Notes under the pieces: model-generated
Database searches by the model: none
The model's input: only the letters and a program-made list of their open reading frames with translations
What the model was told of the DNA's origin: nothing
Shown here: piece after piece, positions 6,097-13,087 of the stretch
Numbering within the stretch: the first letter of the stretch is position 1
Layout of the letters: the number at the start of each line of letters is the position of its first letter
Origin: Akkermansiaceae bacterium UBA1518
GTDB lineage: Bacteria; Verrucomicrobiota; Verrucomicrobiia; Verrucomicrobiales; Akkermansiaceae
DNA length: 14,017 nt
NCBI GenBank assembly: GCA_002323895.1
Contig: DCQM01000121.1
Coordinates: 20,318-34,334 of the forward strand
Direction: 5' to 3'
Made by a program: the position numbers and the translations under genes

Positions 6097-8520
6097 GAAT
6101 TGGTAATCCATGTAAAATTGGATTTGAGATCCATCGTCTGCTTGCTCATCAGGAGTTTCAACAGGAACTGCAAAATCCACAGCCAACGGGCCAATACCCG
6201 GGAGATTTAAACGGACTCCAACTCCTACATCACTGGCCAACCGACCTGTGTTAAAATCCCAAGAATCCGAGTTCACAAAACCAGCATCATAAAACACCGC
6301 ACCCCTAATTTGGCCGATCACAGGAAAGGTTAATTCCAACGAACCGAAGACGCTGGTAGCACCTCCTAGAACTTCCTGAGTTGGATCAGGACCGGTATCA
6401 TCACGTGGCCCGACATCACGGAAGTCGAATCCTCTAAGATCACGAGCACCGCCAAGAAACTGACGTTCAAAAATAGGAATGCGGTCGTTCTCACCATGAC
6501 TATCTACAACCGCAAATGAACCACGAGCAGTCAGGATCGCATCAAATGGAAGACTCCAATGCTTAGTTCCGGAACCTGTAAACGTTATCGTGTCAACATC
6601 ACCCGCCAGTAGTCCTCCAGCATAAGTGAGACCAAGGTCAACTTTATGTCCACGGCGAGGCAGTTGGTTGCTATCACGGCTATCGTAAACATAATTCAAA
6701 GAAAGAGCGCTCCGAAGATATTCATCTTCCTCGTCCTTGAAAGCCTGGGTGGTATCGCTCTCAGCCTCAATCTCGACTGTTTCGATCCGGTATTCCCCTT
6801 TAATATAACTGCGGCGACCGACGGGTTTACGCAGGAAAACCGAAGCTCCAACATTCCTCTGATCATACTCCGGACTGAGAAAAATAAGATCACGATAATA
6901 AAGATCAGTTCCGAGCGAAAGTTTCTGCCCTAGGAACCAAGGTTCCACCAATGAAACTCGAAAATCGGTTCGGGTGGACCCAGCTTGCAAATTCACACTA
7001 AAGCGCTGTCCAGCACCAGTGAAACGTCCCCAGTTCGTGATATCAAAATTTGATTGTTCAAGGTTAATTCGCCCAATAATTCTATCAATCGAACTAAACC
7101 CGAGACCAAAATTGATGGTTCCTGTCCTTTGTTCTTGGACGAGAATATTCACGTCACGATATCCATCTTGAGAACTGGCAGCGCCAGTCACCTGAACGTC
7201 CTCAAAATAGCCTAAATTTTGGAGACGACGCTTCGTTGTTTCTAAGTCTACAGAATTATAGAATTCACCGGGTTGCATAGGAACTTCACGACGAATTACG
7301 CGTTCCTGACTCTTCGTATTTCCCTGGATATTTACTAAACCAACTCGTTTCCGCGTTCCGGTGGTGATCCGATAGAGAATATCCACCTTAGCGCCCTCAA
7401 GCTCCCTAACCTCTGGTATAACCGAGACATCGGCATACCCTCGTGAACCATAATAGCTCCTAACCATTCGAATATCATCTCTCATTTTCTTGGATGAATA
7501 CGGCATATTTCCGATGAGACTCAGCGCTGGCATGAGCTCTTCTCTCTTGAAAATCTTGATATCAGGGAAAGCAATATCATTCACAATGTAACGGGGTCCT
7601 TCCACAATCGGAATAACCAGATCGATTCCCCCTCCCCTGCGCGGAATTCGCTTTGGTGAACCAACGCGCGCCCGCCAGAACCCCTCGCGTTTATAAAAAT
7701 CTTGGAGATTGGCAATATCTTCATCAAGAGTCAGGGAACTGAGACGATTTGACTTCTGTAGAAACGAAAACCATCCCTTTTCTTTAGTCGCCATCTCTTT
7801 TCGTAGGTCGGCATTTTTTAGGCTGCGATTCCCCTCGAAACGAACCTCATAAATTTCATTCTTATCCCCTTCCCCAATCAAAAAAACCAAATCAGCATAA
7901 CCATCTTTTTCAGTCGACTGGAGCCGGTGACTCACCGTGACATCCGGATAACCATAGCCCTCGTAATGTTTTTCGATATTGCGACGAGCCTTCACGATTT
8001 CAGCATCACTCAAAATCTGTCCGACCGTCACCTCGGTTTCCCCAGCTAGAGCTTTGTCAGAGAACTTTACATTTCCGTCGAACCCGATACCTCGGATGAG
8101 AGGACGTGTTACCACCTCCGCGATGACCTTGACACCGCCAGCAACATCCTCGGCAAAAAATTCAACATCATCGACTAAGCCGCTCTCGTAGAGAGTCCTG
8201 ATATCACCATCAAGCACAGTCTGAGAATATTTCTTTCCCGGGGCAACAGCCATGTGACCCCGAAGGCGTGCCTCATTAACGGTCTTCGCCCCACGATAAC
8301 GAATTTCAACTGCTGTTACCTTTTTATCTTCGAAAAGAGTCGCCTCACTCAGAAAATCCTGGCCGGTAACGCTGTTCACTATGATTGGACTAGTAAATAA
8401 AAGGCTACCCAGAGATAAAGCCCTGAGAGATTGTTTCGGAGTCAAAGATGATCGCATAGAATGAGATTTAGCGTTGTTGGGCCCAATTACGCCGCTCGCG
8501 AGCGATTCAGTCAAGGTCAA
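6094..8520 (-). CDS. bamA: Outer membrane protein assembly factor BamA
   Basis: This is the core of the BAM complex, which folds beta-barrel proteins into the outer membrane. The 808-residue product has five POTRA-like repeats (about 67-137, 140-217, 222-308, 311-387 and 391-465), each with the GYG/GYxD-type turn before its last strand, then a 16-strand-type barrel (466-808). The barrel carries LRGF (695-698), the counterpart of the conserved VRGF loop-6 motif, and DVGP just after. The chain ends in YMDYQF with the terminal Phe expected of outer-membrane barrels. The ATG at 8520 has GGTGAG six bases upstream. The ATG at 8457 (Met22) would place a more ordinary signal peptide (MRSSLTPKQSLRALSLGSLL) at the N-terminus and may be the true start, giving 787 residues. 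TamA or Omp85 relatives are less likely given five POTRAs. No skp/ompH or lpx genes follow; the unit appears to end at the stop-codon hairpin. Confidence 0.95.
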   Translation of the reverse strand: MTLTESLASGVIGPNNAKSHSMRSSLTPKQSLRALSLGSLLFTSPIIVNSVTGQDFLSEATLFEDKKVTAVEIRYRGAKTVNEARLRGHMAVAPGKKYSQTVLDGDIRTLYESGLVDDVEFFAEDVAGGVKVIAEVVTRPLIRGIGFDGNVKFSDKALAGETEVTVGQILSDAEIVKARRNIEKHYEGYGYPDVTVSHRLQSTEKDGYADLVFLIGEGDKNEIYEVRFEGNRSLKNADLRKEMATKEKGWFSFLQKSNRLSSLTLDEDIANLQDFYKREGFWRARVGSPKRIPRRGGGIDLVIPIVEGPRYIVNDIAFPDIKIFKREELMPALSLIGNMPYSSKKMRDDIRMVRSYYGSRGYADVSVIPEVRELEGAKVDILYRITTGTRKRVGLVNIQGNTKSQERVIRREVPMQPGEFYNSVDLETTKRRLQNLGYFEDVQVTGAASSQDGYRDVNILVQEQRTGTINFGLGFSSIDRIIGRINLEQSNFDITNWGRFTGAGQRFSVNLQAGSTRTDFRVSLVEPWFLGQKLSLGTDLYYRDLIFLSPEYDQRNVGASVFLRKPVGRRSYIKGEYRIETVEIEAESDTTQAFKDEEDEYLRSALSLNYVYDSRDSNQLPRRGHKVDLGLTYAGGLLAGDVDTITFTGSGTKHWSLPFDAILTARGSFAVVDSHGENDRIPIFERQFLGGARDLRGFDFRDVGPRDDTGPDPTQEVLGGATSVFGSLELTFPVIGQIRGAVFYDAGFVNSDSWDFNTGRLASDVGVGVRLNLPGIGPLAVDFAVPVETPDEQADDGSQIQFYMDYQF

Positions 8521-8583
8521 TGACCGCTCACCCTTAACACATCGGTCCTAAAACCGGACCCAAAGAAATCCCTTTTCCCTCCC

Positions 8584-8641
8584 TTGACCTCTCCGCACTT
8601 ACTCACTAGCTTCTCGCCCCCGCGAAACGCTCAAATATTTA
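8584..8641 (+). promoter_or_regulatory. Candidate tig-clpP promoter region
   Basis: In the 128-base space divergent from bamA there is TTGACC (8584-8589), then 17 bases, then TAGCTT (8607-8612), a fair sigma-70 pair that would give a leader of about 30 bases. A second -10-like TATTTA (8636-8641) ends seven bases before the tig ATG and would give a leaderless message, but it lacks a good -35. I cannot choose between them from sequence alone. Confidence 0.35.
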
Positions 8642-8648
8642 CGCCGTC

Positions 8649-9980
8649 ATGAATATCCGTCTGGAGAAAAAAGAAAAGTGCCTCGCTGCTCTCAGCATCG
8701 AGGTTCCCGCTGAAACAGTCGCTAGCGAGCGAGCCAAGATTTTAAAAGCCTTTGTAAGACAGGCCCGCATCCCCGGGTTTCGCCCAGGAAAAGCACCTAA
8801 GGCTGTAATCGAGAAGGCCCATGCGGAAGACATTTCCCAAGAAGTGGAATCCCGTCTCATACAAAACAGTTTTCAAGAAGCACTCAAAGAAAACGAAGAC
8901 CTCAAGGTTCTCAACGTCAAGAATCCTGAGAACGTCACACACCAAGCCGATGGGTCTTTCACTTTCGATGCCGAACTCATCACCTCTCCCGAATTTAGCC
9001 TCCCCGATTATAAAGGATTGGATATCGAAGTGCCAAAGGTGGAAGTCACCGACGAGATTGTTAATGAAAACCTCGACCAACTTCGCCAACGTTTTGCTGA
9101 TTACGAAGACATTGAAGATCGCGCCGCTGAAAAGGGCGATTTGGCCGTGATCGATTACACTGCCACGATTGACGGCAAACCTCTCGAAGAAGTTGGCGGT
9201 GAACAAGCCAAGCCGCTTGCCTCTAACGAAGGCTACTGGATTCGCATCGACGAAGAAGCCTTTTTCCCTGGCTTCACTGATGGGCTTGTTGGACTCAAGC
9301 CCAACGAAGAAAAGAAGATCTCTGTTACTCTCCCCGATGATTTCCCCATCGAGGCAATTCGCGGAATGGATTCAGATTTTGCTGTCACCGTAACCGGTCT
9401 CAAAAGCGAAAAGCTTCCCGACTTAGATGATGAGTTCGCTAATAAAGTCGAACCAGGAAAATCGCTGGACGACTTAAAGGCTCTCATCCGTGATGACCTT
9501 GAGATGCGTCAAAAGCGTCAACTAGAAGAGATCAAGATCAATGGCGTTCTTGCTAAGCTGAATGAGCTTGTTGATTTTGACGTGCCTGAAGACTTCCTAA
9601 CCTCGGAAACCCAAAGCCAAGCCGACGCTATGGTCAAGGAAGGCATGGAAGCTGGAATGTCTGAAGAACAAGTTAAAGAACGTAAAGGGGGACTTTTTGA
9701 AGAGGCCGAAGTCCGTGCCAAGAACAGCCTCAAGACCAATTTTCTTCTCACCGAAATCGCTGAGACTGAAGCACTTAAGGTTGAAAATAGCGACGTCCTT
9801 CAGCGCGTCACCATGATGGCCAAACAAGCCAAGAAACCCGTCAAAGGATACATGAAGGAGCTTCAGAAGTCCGGACAACTGGGAAACATTCGCCAAAATA
9901 TGCTTTTCAGTAAGGCCATTGACTTTCTGGTCGAGCACGCGACGGTAACGGAGGCAGAGCCTGAAACCGAAGAAAAATAA
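8649..9980 (+). CDS. tig: Trigger factor, ribosome-associated chaperone and peptidyl-prolyl isomerase
   Basis: Trigger factor binds ribosomal protein L23 at the exit tunnel and shields nascent chains. The 443-residue product is near the usual length (432 in E. coli). Its N-terminal domain carries the ribosome-docking signature GFRPGKAP (43-50). The FKBP-type PPIase domain spans about 162-250 (EKGDLAVIDYTATIDG, then FPGFTDGLVGLKPNEEKKISVTLPDDFP). The C-terminal helical arms run from about 260 to 430 and end in an acidic tail (TEAEPETEEK). No Shine-Dalgarno site precedes the ATG. The stop is three bases before clpP, so the two are one operon, the common tig-clpP arrangement linking folding of new chains to their degradation. 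Confidence 0.97.
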   Translation: MNIRLEKKEKCLAALSIEVPAETVASERAKILKAFVRQARIPGFRPGKAPKAVIEKAHAEDISQEVESRLIQNSFQEALKENEDLKVLNVKNPENVTHQADGSFTFDAELITSPEFSLPDYKGLDIEVPKVEVTDEIVNENLDQLRQRFADYEDIEDRAAEKGDLAVIDYTATIDGKPLEEVGGEQAKPLASNEGYWIRIDEEAFFPGFTDGLVGLKPNEEKKISVTLPDDFPIEAIRGMDSDFAVTVTGLKSEKLPDLDDEFANKVEPGKSLDDLKALIRDDLEMRQKRQLEEIKINGVLAKLNELVDFDVPEDFLTSETQSQADAMVKEGMEAGMSEEQVKERKGGLFEEAEVRAKNSLKTNFLLTEIAETEALKVENSDVLQRVTMMAKQAKKPVKGYMKELQKSGQLGNIRQNMLFSKAIDFLVEHATVTEAEPETEEK

Positions 9981-9983
9981 TTC

Positions 9984-10634
9984 ATGATCGCAACCTCTGA
10001 ATCCGGAGATTCAACTCCACAAAACAATTACTACATCCCCACCGTCATCGAGTCCGATGGTCGTGGCGAACGAGCCTTTGATATCTATTCTCGTCTTCTT
10101 AAAGATCGTATAATCTTTATTGGAACCGGCATCGATGATGGCGTGGCTAACTCGGTCATCGCGCAGATGCTTTTCCTCCAGATGCAGGATCCTAAAAAGG
10201 ACATTCATATCTACATTAACTCGCCAGGAGGCTCAGTCACCGCCGGTCTCGCTATTTACGACACTATGCAATTCCTAACCTGTGACGTGAATACCTATTG
10301 CATCGGGATTTGCGCCTCCATGGGCTCGGTCCTTTTGACTGCCGGGACCAAAGGAAAGCGCTACGCTCTTCCCAATTCACACGTCATGATCCACCAAGTC
10401 AGCGGGGGGGCCCAAGGCACGGCAGCCGATGTCGAACGGACGGTTGAGTTTATGTATAGTTTGAAACGCCGGCTTAATGATGTCCTTGCCCACCACACTG
10501 GCAAGACAGCTAAACAAGTCGAGAAAGATGCCGATCGCGATAACTATATGTCAGCTGAAGAAGCAGTTGCCTATGGCATTGTCGATAAACTCCTCGATAA
10601 CAAAAAGGAGCTTTCTCAACCTAAAGAGAGCTAA
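9984..10634 (+). CDS. clpP: ATP-dependent Clp protease proteolytic subunit ClpP
   Basis: This is a serine peptidase that forms a tetradecameric chamber and degrades proteins fed by ClpX or ClpA/C. The 216-residue product has the full fold and a complete triad: Ser112 in CASMGS, His137 in MIHQ and Asp186 in DRDNYMS. INSPGGSVTAGLAIYDTMQ (78-96) and the EEAVAYGIVDKLL region (192-204) are typical. The N-terminal 15-20 residues look like the usual propeptide removed on assembly (YYIPTVIE follows). It begins three bases after tig with no clear Shine-Dalgarno site, so it is probably translated by coupling. A strong terminator follows within 20 bases, so clpX, often the next gene, is not cotranscribed from here. 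Confidence 0.97.
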   Translation: MIATSESGDSTPQNNYYIPTVIESDGRGERAFDIYSRLLKDRIIFIGTGIDDGVANSVIAQMLFLQMQDPKKDIHIYINSPGGSVTAGLAIYDTMQFLTCDVNTYCIGICASMGSVLLTAGTKGKRYALPNSHVMIHQVSGGAQGTAADVERTVEFMYSLKRRLNDVLAHHTGKTAKQVEKDADRDNYMSAEEAVAYGIVDKLLDNKKELSQPKES

Positions 10635-10651
10635 ATTTAAAAAAAGATTTC

Positions 10652-10683
10652 AAGAGCGGTAGTCCACGGACTGCCGCTTTTTT
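10652..10683 (+). terminator. Rho-independent terminator of tig-clpP
   Basis: A ten-pair stem, AGCGGTAGTC (10655-10664) with GACTGCCGCT (10669-10678), one pair being G-U, encloses the loop CACG. A run of six T (10678-10683) follows, and an A-rich stretch lies upstream. It is 18 bases past the clpP stop. The following 93 bases before the convergent oxidoreductase gene show no gene. Confidence 0.9.
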
Positions 10684-10776
10684 ATGGCTAGAGAATAGGT
10701 CCATTGGCATTCCACAAAACAAATGAACAATGAAATGGTGATTCTATGGAACCTCCCTAAATTTTTCCTGAATTTA

Positions 10777-12144
10777 TTATGCCCCAAGTGACGGATGCCT
10801 GTAACCTTTCCGATAAGGCCTCGCTAATTTCTTGTTAGCTTCTTCGTCATTCTTGATTTTCCGTGCGACCGCATCCCATTCCAATGATCGGCCGAGCTTT
10901 TGCGACATATTCGCAAGAATACAGGCTGAGGTAGACCGGCAGCCTTCTTCTATATCGGCGATTGGACGCCCCCGATCCTTGGTTCTTAAAAGCAGGTCCC
11001 GCATGTGTTCACGGACTGCTGGAGCAACGTGTGCTTCAATCCCCTCTTCAGTTTGATCCTCCGGGTATTCCTCGAGTTCAAAAACAACCTTTCCACTCAA
11101 CTTCTTTCCTTTTCCTCGAGGAATAAATTCCCACTTATGAACGTCAGCCTTTAGCGTGCCTTTTTCACCATAAATAAAGAAAGCCCAAGGATATTCTGGA
11201 TCAGGAGCATCCCCCCATGTGCGGTGGTTCCAGACCACCTCAAGCTCCTCGAAAGAAAAAGTCGCAGTTTGAGTGTCAGGAATATTAGCGATACTCTTTT
11301 TATCAACGTAGACCCCTCCACTCGAAGAAACCCGCTTCACTTCGCCAAGCCCGAGAATCCAACGCACTGCATCCAACATGTGAATACACATGTCTCCCAT
11401 GATACCATTACCATATTCCTCAAAAGCCCTCCACCCGCGTGGGTGAACGACAGTATTAAAAGGTCTCATTGGTGCGGGACCAGTCCACAAATCCCAATCT
11501 AAATTTTCCGGTATAGGTGCAAGTGCCTTCTCCGGAGTTTTGCGGGACCTCATATGATAATAACAACAGACCTCAGCGTGGCCGATTTCTCCCAATAATC
11601 CCGCTTCCACAACCCTCTCTTTTGCATCTTTTAAATGTGGAGTCGAGCGGCGTTGCGTCCCAACTTGAATGACGCTTCCTTTCTTGCGAGCCGAATCAAA
11701 AATCGCTTGCCCCTCCGCAATATCCACTGAAACAGGTTTCTGGAGATACAAGTCGGCACCAGATTCAATCGCAGCCATCGCGGGTAAAGCATGCCAATGA
11801 TCCGGAGTGTCGATTAAAACAAGATCAGGTTTCTCCTGATCAAGAAGCTCCTGATAACTTTTAAAGGTCGGCGGTCTATTTCCATTCGCTTGACGACTTG
11901 CAACAATTTCTGCTGCTCCTGAAAGCATTTTGGAATCAACGTCACAAAGTCCCACCACTTCAACTGGGGCCACCTGAATCAATCTCAAGAGATCGATCTT
12001 GCCATACCAACCCGACCCAATGAGTGCGACCCGTTTCTTAAAATCTCCAAACTCCCCATAGTCAGCGCCATGGGATTTCGAAGTCATCAAAAAAGGAGCC
12101 CCTGCGAAAGACGCAGATCCCGACAGAAAAGATCGTCGTTTCAT
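10777..12144 (-). CDS. Tat-exported Gfo/Idh/MocA family NAD(P)-dependent oxidoreductase
   Basis: Members of this family oxidise or reduce sugars and cyclitols with bound NAD(P). Starting at ATG 12144 gives 455 residues that begin with a twin-arginine signal (MKRRSFLSGSASFAG), so the folded enzyme is probably sent to the periplasm. The Rossmann domain shows GSGWYG (43-48), LIDTPDHWHA (111-120) and LQKPVS (134-139). The lysine and proline of the usual EKP motif are kept but Glu is Gln. The catalytic region GDMCIHMLD (250-258) supplies the expected His and Asp. The longer ATG at 12168 would add eight residues before the Tat motif and run past the hydrolase frame's first ATG on the other strand, so I prefer 12144. 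Substrate is unknown; secreted glycan or inositol-type sugars are a family-level guess. It stands alone, convergent to clpP. Confidence 0.92.
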   Translation of the reverse strand: MKRRSFLSGSASFAGAPFLMTSKSHGADYGEFGDFKKRVALIGSGWYGKIDLLRLIQVAPVEVVGLCDVDSKMLSGAAEIVASRQANGNRPPTFKSYQELLDQEKPDLVLIDTPDHWHALPAMAAIESGADLYLQKPVSVDIAEGQAIFDSARKKGSVIQVGTQRRSTPHLKDAKERVVEAGLLGEIGHAEVCCYYHMRSRKTPEKALAPIPENLDWDLWTGPAPMRPFNTVVHPRGWRAFEEYGNGIMGDMCIHMLDAVRWILGLGEVKRVSSSGGVYVDKKSIANIPDTQTATFSFEELEVVWNHRTWGDAPDPEYPWAFFIYGEKGTLKADVHKWEFIPRGKGKKLSGKVVFELEEYPEDQTEEGIEAHVAPAVREHMRDLLLRTKDRGRPIADIEEGCRSTSACILANMSQKLGRSLEWDAVARKIKNDEEANKKLARPYRKGYRHPSLGA

Positions 12145-12174
12145 CGTTTTCGAGAATGACCAATTCACCCGATC

Positions 12175-12206
12175 TTGTCCAATACTTCACTCGACCTATT
12201 TACAAT
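12175..12206 (+). promoter_or_regulatory. Candidate hydrolase promoter
   Basis: TTGTCC (12175-12180) is followed after 16 bases by TATTTA (12197-12202), overlapping a second -10-like TACAAT (12201-12206). Either would start transcription near 12210-12213, just ahead of the ATG at 12225 and downstream of the earlier in-frame ATG at 12156. This supports the shorter hydrolase start. Confidence 0.35.
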
Positions 12207-12224
12207 CCCAACCAATATTGCCTT

Positions 12225-13028
12225 ATGGACTGGAGAAAACTCCTCATAGGCAAGTGGTCGTGGAAGCGCCCGTTTTACACGATTTTTTGGTGCTACATAC
12301 TGCTTACTTTTTACGGCTACTTCATGGCCGACAACATCATTTTTCAGCCTCCAGAGACTCCCTATCCAAAAAATCGAGCGGGCTTTTCCAGCATAGGAAC
12401 AGGTGACAAAACTGTTGCCATCTTCCATCTGAAGCCTGGCCCTGAAATGCCCACAATTCTTTGGTCACACGGAAACGCGCAGAATCTAAACTCTCTCAAA
12501 CCCGCTCTCGAATCATTCCACATCAGGGGATTTGGCGTCATCTCATATGATTACCCCGGCTATGGTGAGAGCGGTGGGAAACCAACCGAAAAAGGCTGCT
12601 ACGAAGCCATTGAAGAAACCTACCGCTACCTCATAGAAGATCAGGGAGTTGCACCAGATCACATCATTTTAGTCGGACAGTCGGTAGGTTCTGGCCCCAC
12701 TTGCTGGCTCGCATCTCAAAAGAACCATAATTCCATAGTTCTTATCTCACCCTTCCTTAGCGCCTATCAGACCGTCACCCACATCCCCATTTTCCCGGGC
12801 GATCGATTCCCAAACTATCGTCATCTCAAAAAAGTAGATTCTCCACTCGTCGTCATCCATGGTGAGAAAGATCAGGTCGTTCCATTTTCCAACGGCAAGA
12901 GACTCTTTGAACTCTCCCCTGCCACCAACAAAAAATTGATTCCCATTCCAAACGCAGGACACAACGATATTTTCTTAAAGAGTGATCTCAATCTAAGCTC
13001 ACTCTTTCTAGAAATGGCCGCAAAATAA
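12225..13028 (+). CDS. Membrane-anchored alpha/beta hydrolase (ABHD17/Bem46-like)
   Basis: From ATG 12225 the product is 267 residues: a basic start (MDWRKLLIGKWSWKRP), one membrane segment (about 17-34, FYTIFWCYILLTFYGYFM), the ADNIIFQPP stretch common in this subfamily, then an alpha/beta-hydrolase fold. The triad is visible: Ser153 in GQSVGSG, Asp216 in GEKDQVVP and His246 in NAGHNDIF. The oxyanion-side motif is SHGNAQN (81-87), and YDYPGYGESGG follows. The catalytic domain is probably on the periplasmic or outer face of the inner membrane, but its side depends on topology that I cannot fix. Esterase, thioesterase or peptidase activity all occur in relatives, so the substrate is unknown. 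The longer start at 12156 adds 23 polar residues and overlaps the divergent gene's longest frame; I judge it unlikely. Confidence 0.9.
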   Translation: MDWRKLLIGKWSWKRPFYTIFWCYILLTFYGYFMADNIIFQPPETPYPKNRAGFSSIGTGDKTVAIFHLKPGPEMPTILWSHGNAQNLNSLKPALESFHIRGFGVISYDYPGYGESGGKPTEKGCYEAIEETYRYLIEDQGVAPDHIILVGQSVGSGPTCWLASQKNHNSIVLISPFLSAYQTVTHIPIFPGDRFPNYRHLKKVDSPLVVIHGEKDQVVPFSNGKRLFELSPATNKKLIPIPNAGHNDIFLKSDLNLSSLFLEMAAK

Positions 13029-13053
13029 GCCATCCAACAGCCCACAGCTTAGC

Positions 13054-13081
13054 TTGACGAAGCTCCCCCAGTCCCTAGTTT
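13054..13081 (+). promoter_or_regulatory. Candidate promoter of the GYF_2 membrane-protein gene
   Basis: TTGACG (13054-13059), then 16 bases, then TAGTTT (13076-13081). The -10 box ends six bases before the ATG at 13088, so initiation at the normal distance would fall on the start codon and make a leaderless message. A weak hairpin (AGCTT 13051-13055 with AAGCT 13060-13064) overlaps the -35 box. Confidence 0.4.
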
Positions 13082-13087
13082 CGCAAG

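Noticed and set aside
8544..8560. GGTCC...GGACC inverted repeat in the bamA-tig spacer
   Set aside because: Five pairs with a seven-base gap; too short to call an operator without comparison to relatives.
8742..9206. 154-codon frame antisense to tig with hydrophobic Phe-rich composition
   Set aside because: Mirror of the Glu/Lys-rich coding strand of trigger factor; a long antisense frame is expected from that codon use.
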